From UBA961 sp049426725 (GTDB lineage: Bacteria > Bacteroidota > Ignavibacteria > Kapaibacteriales > UBA961): a stretch of 64,000 bases of DNA. The notes under the pieces are model-generated. The model was not told where the DNA came from, made no database searches, and saw only the letters and a list, made by a program, of their open reading frames with translations. Location: assembly GCA_049426725.1 (NCBI GenBank), contig JBMSYN010000003.1, positions 62,001 through 126,000 of the forward strand, in the 5' to 3' direction. Both the position numbers and the translations under genes were made by a program. Shown here piece by piece: positions 26,302-35,400 of this stretch (the first letter of the stretch is position 1; every line of letters starts with the position of its first letter).

Positions 26302-27009
26302 TCAATTTCCAAATGCAATACCCAGTGCAATAAATAATCCACCAAAATCTGAAATTGGTAAATCTTTGATGCTTTCTAGACCTGCTCCACCATAAGGAAT
26401 GAAATAATACCGTATTAATGCCGAAAGGGAGGTTCTACCTTCTGAACCAAAAGCCGAACCTAATCCAACATATCCTGCTGGTCTGCCATGTGCCAATGTC
26501 CTTTGCTCGGTTTGTACAAGATTTTCATTATACGGTACTTGGAGAATCATCGCATAACCAATCCCTCCGCCGATGAATGGTCTGAATGAATCAGACAGTG
26601 ATTCTTTAAACAGACGATACTGTAAACCAAGTGTCAAAGGAAAAGAAAAAAGTCTGTTCACTTTGTTTGGTATGAAAGTAGCACCAGTAAAAGGATCTAT
26701 GTATTCAAGTTCATCACTATTTCTATTGCCGGTCATTCCAAGTAATCCATGTAGTGATACTGTAGATGAAATGTGCTTGGAATAAGAAAAACCCGCCCCA
26801 AATCCATTCCCTGAAAAGAGCATTTCAATACTCCAATATGAGGAATGTTTGAGCGATTCCATCTGCTCGGTTATCAGTGGTCTTGGTGATTTGAACACTA
26901 TTATTGAATCAGGTACTGCACCAAATTCAGTGATTGACTTCTCTTGTCCATTCATCAATAGAGTGAATCCAAAAATGAAATGGCATATCAAAGCAATAAA
27001 AGACTTCAT
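26302..27009 (-). CDS. outer-membrane beta-barrel protein
   Basis: A 235-residue protein with a signal peptide (MKSFIALICHFIFGFTLLMNGQ). The mature part has alternating hydrophobic/polar strands and glycine/aromatic turns, such as GNGFGAGFSYSK, FIGGGIGYAMIL and the terminal GGLFIALGIAFGN, typical of an 8-stranded OmpW/OmpA-like barrel. I cannot name a subfamily. It lies 25 bases before the L,D-transpeptidase gene. The ATG at 27007-27009 begins the signal peptide; an upstream GTG is less likely. Confidence 0.75.
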   Translation of the reverse strand: MKSFIALICHFIFGFTLLMNGQEKSITEFGAVPDSIIVFKSPRPLITEQMESLKHSSYWSIEMLFSGNGFGAGFSYSKHISSTVSLHGLLGMTGNRNSDELEYIDPFTGATFIPNKVNRLFSFPLTLGLQYRLFKESLSDSFRPFIGGGIGYAMILQVPYNENLVQTEQRTLAHGRPAGYVGLGSAFGSEGRTSLSALIRYYFIPYGGAGLESIKDLPISDFGGLFIALGIAFGN

Positions 27010-27097
27010 CCTGATTCCCGAGAATGACACCTAAACCCAAGCAAGAAATATGCCATGTTGATTCTTTACGGCAAGTATGAATGAACAATTATGTGCT

Positions 27098-28072
27098 TTA
27101 ATATAAAAGGAGTTCTCTCAGTTCCTGTTCAATTTTATCTGCATTTGGAAGCATTGCCTTTTCGAGAGTTGGTGCAAAAGGCGTTGGAGAATCGAAAGCC
27201 GCAACCCTCTTTATGGGTGCGTCCAATGCATCAAATGCCTTTTCTGTGATTCTGGCAGAGATCTCACCTGCGAATCCACCTGTCAATGTTGCTTCATGTG
27301 TAATGAGAACTCTATTGGTTTTTCTTGCAGAAGCAAGAACAGTTTCTTCGTCAAAAGGGACAAGTGTTCGTATGTCAATAATCTCAATGGAGACTCCTTC
27401 TTTTTCCATTCTTTCAGCAACTTCCATTGCCATGTGTACAGCGCTGCCATAGCATATTATGGATGCATGAGTCCCTTCTCGTACAATGCGAGCTTTCCCC
27501 AGTGGAATCGAGTATTCTCCTTCGGGCACTTCTTCCTTGATTTTTCTATATAATCCTTTATGCTCAAAAAACACGACAGGATTATTGTCTCGGATAGATG
27601 CGGTCATGAGTCCTTTTGCATCAGCAGGGGAAGAAGGGCATACAACTTTCAATCCTGTTGCTTGGACAAACCATGCTTCGGAATTTCTGGAGTGAAAGGG
27701 ATTTGCGCCTACTCCACCACCAGCAGGGCCTCTCACAACAATCGGCACACCAATGCCCCAGCGATAGGCAGTAGTTCCGGCAACATTCACCAATTGATTG
27801 AATCCGCAAGTGATGAAATCCATGAATTGCATCTCAACAACCGGACGCATGCCATTGAGGGAAGCACCTATGGCTGCACCAATGATTGCGGCTTCAGAAA
27901 TGGGTGCATCGATGATTCTTTGAGTGCCAAATTCTTCAAGAAATCCCTTTGTTAATTTGAAAGCTCCACCATAGGTGCCTATATCTTCTCCAATCATAAA
28001 AACGGATTCGTCTTTTCGCATTTCGATTTTCAATGAATCGGCAATGGCTTCGAGATATGTCATGACAGGCAT
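27098..28072 (-). CDS. pdhB: 2-oxoacid dehydrogenase E1 component, beta subunit
   Basis: The 324-residue transketolase-like beta subunit of a two-subunit pyruvate or branched-chain 2-oxoacid dehydrogenase E1. Recognisable blocks are GEDIGTYGGAFKLTKGF, FMDFITCGFNQLVN, GGVGANPFHSRNSEAWF and the C-terminal domain segment IDIRTLVPFD. It needs the alpha subunit encoded at 29276-30271, but purT lies between them. The ATG at 28070-28072 matches the family start and clears the purT stop by 19 bases. Pyruvate is the most likely substrate, but branched-chain or acetoin types cannot be excluded. Confidence 0.9.
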   Translation of the reverse strand: MPVMTYLEAIADSLKIEMRKDESVFMIGEDIGTYGGAFKLTKGFLEEFGTQRIIDAPISEAAIIGAAIGASLNGMRPVVEMQFMDFITCGFNQLVNVAGTTAYRWGIGVPIVVRGPAGGGVGANPFHSRNSEAWFVQATGLKVVCPSSPADAKGLMTASIRDNNPVVFFEHKGLYRKIKEEVPEGEYSIPLGKARIVREGTHASIICYGSAVHMAMEVAERMEKEGVSIEIIDIRTLVPFDEETVLASARKTNRVLITHEATLTGGFAGEISARITEKAFDALDAPIKRVAAFDSPTPFAPTLEKAMLPNADKIEQELRELLLY

Positions 28073-28091
28073 AATGGAACCTTCTAATTTA

Positions 28092-29270
28092 TCATTGTTG
28101 TGGGTGAATGGATATGCAGTCTGCAATGTGCTTTGCTTTCGCTCTGAGAGATTCAATTGTTGTAGCAGAATCGCCCCATGTGAGAGCGACGCCCATGCGC
28201 CGATACTTTCGAGTCACTGGTTTGCCAAATAATCGAATGTCGGATTGAGGAATTGAAAGTGCATCGACAAAACCGGTAAAACCAGGTTTGAATTGCTCTT
28301 CTTCTGTATGTAAAATGACAGCGCTAGCGCCAGGTCTTTCCAATTGAATATAGGGAATAGGCAAGCCCAATACTGCTCTGCAATGAAGCTCGAACTCAGT
28401 AAATGTTTGAGTTCCCGCAAGGGTTACCATTCCAGTATCATGCGGACGTGGACTCAATTCTGAGAAATACACGTCATCACCTTTGATGAAAAATTCAACG
28501 CCCCATATACCTGCGCCCGAAAGCGCCGTTGTCACTTGTTCTGCTATCTCGCAAGCTTTTTTGTATGCAATCTCTGACATCGCACATGGCTGCCAACTTT
28601 CTTGATAGTCACCTCGTTCTTGTCTATGTCCGATTGGCGGACAAAACAATGTAGGACCTGATTGCTGGGTCACTGTAAGCAATGTTATCTCATAATCAAA
28701 GCTGATGAATTCTTCGATGATTACTTCACTTGAATCGCCTCTACCACCGGTGGCGGCATAATTCCAACATGCTTCGATGTCTTCAGGACTTTTTATTGTG
28801 GATTGACCTTTGCCCGAGGATGACATGAGTGGTTTGATGATGCAAGGAAATCCCATTGTATGTGCAATGGTTTGTGCTTCTTCCAAGGTTGTAGCATACC
28901 CATATTTGGCAGTCTTTACTGATAACTCCATTGCAGCAAGATCTCTGATCGCTTTCCTGTTCATGGTAAAGTTAGCCGCTTTGGCACTTGGAACTACCTG
29001 AATGCCTTGTTCTTCATAGGTATAGAATCTCTCGGTGCGAATTGCTTCAATTTCAGGAATGATGATATCAGGTTTATGCTTTTCGATGATTGCATCCAAT
29101 GCATTGCCATCCAACATTGAAATGACTTCGAAGTCATCGGCAACATGCATTCCGGGTGCATCAGGATAAGAGTCTACGGCAATGACATGATTTCCTAATC
29201 TTTGAGCGCTTATGATTGTTTCTTTTCCAAGTTCTCCGGAACCTAGAACCATGATTTTTTTGGGTAGCAT
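28092..29270 (-). CDS. purT: formate-dependent GAR transformylase PurT
   Basis: PurT (392 residues) makes formylglycinamide ribonucleotide from GAR, formate and ATP, the folate-independent alternative to PurN. It is an ATP-grasp enzyme: N-terminal LGSGELGKE, the family PEIEAI segment, the ATP-grasp core with IKPLMSSSGKGQS, and SPRPHDTGMVTL near the metal site. The gene is wedged between the E1 alpha and beta genes (5- and 19-base gaps), so it must be co-transcribed with them. Confidence 0.95.
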   Translation of the reverse strand: MLPKKIMVLGSGELGKETIISAQRLGNHVIAVDSYPDAPGMHVADDFEVISMLDGNALDAIIEKHKPDIIIPEIEAIRTERFYTYEEQGIQVVPSAKAANFTMNRKAIRDLAAMELSVKTAKYGYATTLEEAQTIAHTMGFPCIIKPLMSSSGKGQSTIKSPEDIEACWNYAATGGRGDSSEVIIEEFISFDYEITLLTVTQQSGPTLFCPPIGHRQERGDYQESWQPCAMSEIAYKKACEIAEQVTTALSGAGIWGVEFFIKGDDVYFSELSPRPHDTGMVTLAGTQTFTEFELHCRAVLGLPIPYIQLERPGASAVILHTEEEQFKPGFTGFVDALSIPQSDIRLFGKPVTRKYRRMGVALTWGDSATTIESLRAKAKHIADCISIHPQQ

Positions 29271-29275
29271 AGTTG

Positions 29276-30271
29276 TTAGTCTATGAATACATTTCGGAAA
29301 GCTTCCTCTGGTGGAGGAAAAGGCAAATCAATCACTGCATCGATTGCATCCCGAATGTCTTGAATGATGTGTTGTCGCATTGCATCAATCTCTGCTTTTT
29401 TCAATGCTTTGTGCTTAATGCAATGTTCTATATATCTGTCAACTGGATCCATGTTTTGCCAATGCGCGAGCATTTCCTTTGGAACATAGCTGAAATCATC
29501 ATGCTCGGCATGACCCCTCATACGCATCGTTATTGTTTCAATGATTGTTGGCCCATCTCCATTTCTTGCTCGCTTTACTGCTTCGAGAGTGGTTTCATAT
29601 ACCAATTCAATATCAGTTCCATCAATTGTGATTCCATGACAACCATATCCTTTTGCTCGATCAGAAAGTTGCTCGCATGCAAATTCAATGGAATTGGGAG
29701 ATGAATAGGCATATTGATTATTCTCGATGATGAGAATGAGAGGTAATTTCTGGACTGATGCAAAATTCATGGCTTCATGAAATTCGCCTGTTTGAGAACC
29801 ACCATCTCCGATATATGTCATTGCAACACACATCTCTCCACGCAGTTTTGATGCCATGGTAAATCCTGCTGCAACAGGAATCATCGCTCCCAAATGAGAG
29901 ATGTTTCCATAAATTCTTTTGGAGGGATCAGCATAATGTCCGGTACCATCAGTTCCACGCATAAGACTTCCTTCTCGAGCCAAAAATGCTTTCATGAGAA
30001 TATCCAAGTCTTGTCCGAAAACGAAATGACCACCAATATTTCTATGCATGGGAAACAATACATCGTCCGAACCCAATGCTGATGCGGATCCAACGCTTGT
30101 TGCTTCATTTCCTGTTTGTGAATATACTCCACCGAAAGCTCGACCTTGCCTATTCAATCTTTGCATAGCAAGATCGAACTCTCTTGCCATAAGCATATAT
30201 CGTAGAAATGAAATACGTTGTTCATTGGTTACTGATGAAGAATGCATCAGCTTGGGAATTGTTTTCGACAT
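29276..30271 (-). CDS. pdhA: 2-oxoacid dehydrogenase E1 component, alpha subunit
   Basis: The thiamine-diphosphate-binding alpha subunit (331 residues) of a heterotetrameric E1. The TPP motif runs from GDGGSQTGE to ENNQYAYS, preceded by GNISHLGAMIPVAAG, and the regulatory-loop equivalent MRGHAEHDDFSYV is present. It partners pdhB downstream of purT. No lipoyl E2 or E3 gene is in the window. The ATG at 30269-30271 is preferred over a TTG five codons upstream that would overlap the previous gene by 4 bases. Confidence 0.9.
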   Translation of the reverse strand: MSKTIPKLMHSSSVTNEQRISFLRYMLMAREFDLAMQRLNRQGRAFGGVYSQTGNEATSVGSASALGSDDVLFPMHRNIGGHFVFGQDLDILMKAFLAREGSLMRGTDGTGHYADPSKRIYGNISHLGAMIPVAAGFTMASKLRGEMCVAMTYIGDGGSQTGEFHEAMNFASVQKLPLILIIENNQYAYSSPNSIEFACEQLSDRAKGYGCHGITIDGTDIELVYETTLEAVKRARNGDGPTIIETITMRMRGHAEHDDFSYVPKEMLAHWQNMDPVDRYIEHCIKHKALKKAEIDAMRQHIIQDIRDAIDAVIDLPFPPPEEAFRNVFID

Positions 30272-30282
30272 GGTATTGATGT

Positions 30283-32415
30283 TCAAAGTGTGATGATTGT
30301 ACCTTGTTGCATTGATTCAACGGCTGCAATGCTTGCCTCTGTGACTTGGTGAATGCTCGCAAATGAAATAGGACAAGGATTTCCTGATTTCATGGCTTCA
30401 ATGAATGCATGAACTTCTTCTTTATGTCCTTTTTTTCCATCATAAGTACGCTCTTTACTTTTCTTCCCGGCTGAGAAAACAACAGAGGTAAAATTCTTCA
30501 TGATTGCTGATTTACCTTCAGCAAAAACTTCGCAATATTCCTTCTCAACAGATGGATCGCCATTTGCTAAATATAAAATGGTACCGATGCTGCCATCAGA
30601 AAAACGGATGGTTATATGGGTTGAATCATGATGCCCAATATGTCTGCCTTCATGAGATAAAGCATTCGCATATACTGAAATTGGTTTGGCATTTGTGAGA
30701 TAAACCATACAATCGATGAAATGACATGCCTCACCGATGATTCTTCCTCCTTGTTTTGGATCTTGAATCCAACTTGATAATGGAATTGCACCTGCATTCA
30801 CGCGATACATCATAGAAAGTGGAGAAGTTCTCTCAGAGAAAAACTTTTTGATATCAACAAATGGTTTGGAAAATCTGCGATTGAATCCAACCATGACATT
30901 TCCACCATGTGATAGAATGGAAGATTCTATGGCTTTCAATTCTTCTCTTGTAACACATAATGGCTTCTCAACAAAAATTGGCTTATGATGCTGGAGAGCA
31001 GAGAGAACATACGCTGCATGTGAATCATGTCTGCTAGCACAAAACACTATATCAGTTTTGGGATCACGAATGATGTCTTCAGAATTTGTGCTTGCATGAG
31101 CAAATCCATAATGCTTTGCAACAGAGAGTGCATTTGCAGGACTCGATGTTGAAACAGCATGCAAGCGAACACTGAGTGAACGCAATGGGGGAAGCAACTG
31201 CGCTTGCGCAAAACTTCCTGCGCCTATGAATCCAATTGCAGGATTATCTAATGGTGATGTCGAAGAATTGACGGTAACCATCGATTCCGGAATTGCATCA
31301 GGATTGTATAAAAGGGTAATACCCAAATGCGGTTCCGGATTTTTTCCGGATATGATGTCATAAGCATGCAAGGCATCAGATATTGCAAATGTATGAGTTG
31401 TTAGATGATCGGTTTTGACCGAGCCTTGCTCCATCAAATCAATGAATGCCTGCATATTTCTTTGTTCTGTCCAGCGTACATATCCCGCGGGGTAATCAAT
31501 GCCTTGCTCTTCATATAGTGGGTCATATCTTCCCGGACCATAACTACAGGATATTCTGAGATCCAATTCTTTTTCATAGAATGGTGAACGCGGTATATTC
31601 ATTGGAACTGCACCCACAATCACGATTGGACTTTTTTTGCGTGAGATATTCAAAGCCAATTGAATGGGTGCTTCGGAATCAGTGCTGGCTGTGATGATGA
31701 CGGCATCAGTTCCAATCCCTCTCGTGAAATGCATGATAGTAGAAACTGCATCTTGATTGCTTTGAAGTGCGATGTCGCATCCATGAAGTTTTGCTAGAGA
31801 GAGAACTTCATCATTCACATCAAGTCCAATCACCCTACAACCAGATGCCTTGAGCATCTGCACAGTCAATTGCCCAAGTAGTCCAAGTCCAATGACAGCA
31901 ACTGTCTCACCTAAACGGAGATCCGCCTGGCGAATACCTTGAAGTGCAATTGCACCAAGCGTTGTATAGGAAGCATCAATGAAGGAAACAGAATCAGGAA
32001 GTTTGACTGCAAGATTTTTGGGGACGCTTATGAATTCTGCATGATGTGCATATTGAGCTCCTGCGCATGAAACTCTGTCACCGGGAGAGAATTCTTCACA
32101 TGTTGATTCAATCACAATTCCAGAGGCACTATAACCAAGAGTTTTATAGGAATCCAATTTCGCTTGAACGCGATCAATTGTTGATTTGATTCCATCTCTT
32201 TTGAGTGTATCAAGAACAAGCTTGACTTGTTCGGGTTGTTTCTTTGCTCTCTCCAGAAGTGAGGCTTGTCCACCGACAACGGAAGTTCTTTCTGTGCCGG
32301 CGCTTATGAGTGAGGCAGAAGTACGGACTAGGATCCCCCCTTCTTTACATTGTGGGGAAGGAACTTCGAGTAATGACATTTCGCCATTCTTTTGGTATTG
32401 TACAACTTGCAACAT
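30283..32415 (-). CDS. bi-domain oxidoreductase: MDR alcohol dehydrogenase fused to Gfo/Idh/MocA
   Basis: A 710-residue fusion. Residues about 1-365 are a zinc-type medium-chain dehydrogenase, with the Rossmann motif VIGLGLLGQL and the early segment LISAGTERTSVVGGQ. Residues about 395-700 are a Gfo/Idh/MocA dehydrogenase with NAD motif GFIGAGSFAQ and the EKPLCV signature. This family usually accompanies surface-polysaccharide or heparinase-like gene clusters and is presumed to act on nucleotide or uronic sugars; the reaction is unknown. Here it heads an operon with pdhA-purT-pdhB, with no glycosyltransferases nearby. Confidence 0.87.
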   Translation of the reverse strand: MLQVVQYQKNGEMSLLEVPSPQCKEGGILVRTSASLISAGTERTSVVGGQASLLERAKKQPEQVKLVLDTLKRDGIKSTIDRVQAKLDSYKTLGYSASGIVIESTCEEFSPGDRVSCAGAQYAHHAEFISVPKNLAVKLPDSVSFIDASYTTLGAIALQGIRQADLRLGETVAVIGLGLLGQLTVQMLKASGCRVIGLDVNDEVLSLAKLHGCDIALQSNQDAVSTIMHFTRGIGTDAVIITASTDSEAPIQLALNISRKKSPIVIVGAVPMNIPRSPFYEKELDLRISCSYGPGRYDPLYEEQGIDYPAGYVRWTEQRNMQAFIDLMEQGSVKTDHLTTHTFAISDALHAYDIISGKNPEPHLGITLLYNPDAIPESMVTVNSSTSPLDNPAIGFIGAGSFAQAQLLPPLRSLSVRLHAVSTSSPANALSVAKHYGFAHASTNSEDIIRDPKTDIVFCASRHDSHAAYVLSALQHHKPIFVEKPLCVTREELKAIESSILSHGGNVMVGFNRRFSKPFVDIKKFFSERTSPLSMMYRVNAGAIPLSSWIQDPKQGGRIIGEACHFIDCMVYLTNAKPISVYANALSHEGRHIGHHDSTHITIRFSDGSIGTILYLANGDPSVEKEYCEVFAEGKSAIMKNFTSVVFSAGKKSKERTYDGKKGHKEEVHAFIEAMKSGNPCPISFASIHQVTEASIAAVESMQQGTIITL

Positions 32416-32443
32416 GGTTGTTTACATCACATTCTGAATATGG

Positions 32444-32451
32444 CAAAAATA
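32444..32451 (-). promoter_or_regulatory. putative -7 element for the bi-domain oxidoreductase operon
   Basis: Minus-strand TATTTTTG (TAnnTTTG) lies about 28 bases before the ATG of the bi-domain gene, inside the 79-base gap after the large T9SS gene. No good -33 element. Confidence 0.3.
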
Positions 32452-32494
32452 GGCAATTCAGGTGAATATGCTTTTCTAACCATGGGAATATTCA

Positions 32495-35400
32495 TTATCT
32501 GATTACTTCCAATTTGCGAGTTGCTTTGTAGTGTCCTGCTTCCAAAACATAGAAATATGTGCCGCTTGAAAGACCAGATACATCCAAAAGCTGGGAATAT
32601 TCACCTTTTTCGACAGTACTTGTTGAGCTTGAAATGGTTTTGATGAATGTACCATCAGAACTGTAGAGACTAAGAGTATATGCTACTTTTTCATTCAATA
32701 CAAATCGTATTTCTGTATTGTTCATTGCTGGATTCGGTACATGTTGCATCAATGTGGGAAGGTCCGTATCAAATGACAATGTATGAAGACCACATTTTGG
32801 TGTGATGATGCATGTTGCATTTTCAAGCAGAGGAATAATGTTTACAAATGGCAATGAATCGGTTGTAACAATTATTGGTTCAATATACATTGAAGAGATT
32901 GCCGAGTCGGGAACAGCAATTGTAAAATTCACTTTTGCTAATTCACCTTTTTTGACTGAATCCAATTGTTTGAACTGCAAAGTGAGATTTCCTGGTGCAT
33001 AGATAATGTCAATGTTTTTCGATAATGATTGATCAATCGATTCATACTTTAACGCATTGGGGTTGTATTTCAATGTAAGTGCAAATGACACTGATTGCAG
33101 ATAATAGGTGATTGAACGATAGCTGGTTGAAAAGTCCTCTCCGATGGATATAGGAACAGATACTTTATCGCCAAGAGCTCCGGAAACAGTGTCGATGATG
33201 CTAATTCTTTGTCCGATTGAAAATGGTACTTCCAGATTTGGAGCGAAGCCAATGCCTGCAACAGAACTTGTGTCTGAAATCGTGCATGGTATTAGTGAGT
33301 TCACATCAATCTTCGAACTAATTGATGAGGAAGAACGAGGACAGAACCGGATGATGCATTGCAAAGTGTCATTTGGTTGAAGCAATGAATCAAGAGGAGG
33401 TGTTGAACCTATCAATGAAAAGCCTTTTGGAAGACCTATGATTGACGAAATCTTTATGGGAAGATCTCCGTCATTCAAAATGCTCAATGTTGTGTCGATG
33501 CAATCCAAAATTCGCACGCTATCATAACTGGCGGCACCCAGTACTTTTAATGAAGATTGTTTGATTACAACCTGGCCGGTATCAGGCTCTGCATAAATTC
33601 TGTATAGGATAACTTTTTCAGTGTCGAAGAATACACTATCAATGAAAATTGGAATTGAGGCACGTTTCTTCGTTTTTGACTGAAACAACGCTGTAAAAAT
33701 GGGTTTCGTGGAATCTACTTTGCAGAAGTTCTTGACCTTTATCAATGTACCACGAGGGTATGTTGCAATTGAAATTCCCGGCGAATATTTTACATCACAA
33801 GAATTGGATAAGTAGGGGCTTTCAACTCCTATATATTGCAATTGGGTTGTGTCATGCTCCAAACCACAGTGAATGTCGATCAACTCTGCAGGGATGTCTC
33901 TTGAAGCAAATACTGGTATCCTTACAGTATCGCATTGCGTGGCAGGGAAGGTATCTCTTAAGATTCTTTGATTGTCAAAAGTGAATGACATCCCAAATGG
34001 ATTTGCTTGCCCAAGACCGGTTACCAAAATAGTTGTATCGGTTTCAGCACAAGGTTGACTTACATGGAGAACAACTCTCGCTTGATATAATCTTGGAGCC
34101 CTAGGTTTGAAAAGCAGTTGAAATCGTAAAGTATCACCGCTTCTTAGTGTTACTTGAGTAAATGGGGTTCCATCAAATTTTGCAGCCGTGAATACTCTTT
34201 CATCCGGAAAAAATGAAATTGAATCAATCACAATGGGGAATTGATCCGGGTTCTTATCAAATGATGGTATGGTTACTCTGCCCAATAATGGATTCAGTGT
34301 TGTATCCACCGGCGTTGGCGGAAATGTGAGCGAAATTGGTTCCGGTTTATATGTCAAAGCTCTTTTGCCTGCCAATACAACGCGGAAATTATTCTTTGAC
34401 CAACCAGGTCCATAAGCTTTGATTCTGATTTGTGCTGCGCAATTGATGTATTTGTCTTCTGCAGGAGTTCTGGGACAGAATAAAACTTTTACTGTGTCTG
34501 TTGCATCTTTAGGTATCGTATAAGGTAATGTTCCCTTTGGAGAATAGGTAGAACTCCAACTCCAGAATTGGGGTGTTCCATTTGGAATGCCCGTACTGTC
34601 AATAATCAATGAATCTACAGTCATGCCATGCACAATGGATTGATTTACCAATGGCAGCCTTCTTTCTATGCAATCGCATGGTTTTGTATAACCCCAATTC
34701 ATGAGTGAAATTGGTACATCAAGTGGAATGATGATGCCTCTGCCTGTCAATGACCCTTGTTCAGAAATTGGACATGGGTAATCTGAATAAGCTTTGATTA
34801 TTCCATTATATGTTTTGGCTGAATCAGGCTTGAAACGTACTCTAACAAGTATGGAGTCTCTTGGAGCCATTACAGTGGGTATGGCTTTTGACATTGATAC
34901 AATCGTGAAGCCTTGGGGTATCGTGAGTGAGTCTAATCGCACAGGTAGAAATGAGACATTTTCCACAAGTATTGTTTGAGAAATTGTATCGCTTACTTCA
35001 ACGGTGCCAAATGTTGTGAGTGGCGTAATAAATAGTTTTGGATTTGCAGAGGTTCCATAGAGTGGAGCAGACCACTTCACAGTATTTGATTCATAATTCA
35101 AAAAAGCTCGATCGGCTCTGTCTTTTGTGATATCATTTGGAGTGTATTTGAAAATGACACGTAGTTTGCCTCCAGTCGGAATGATCGTGTCAAGAGAAAG
35201 CAAATTAGGAGGCGAGATAATCGAATATTTTCCTGATGGATCTGCAAGTGCAAACTTTTGTACTCGCTGATTGAATGTTGCGATGTTCAATATGTCCAAT
35301 GTGTCGAGTTGCTCACCACAACCTAAAACATTTTCTGTTTTCATCATGATTGGATCAAACTTGAATGTTTCCAGAACACCTCTGCCTTTTACTTGAATGC

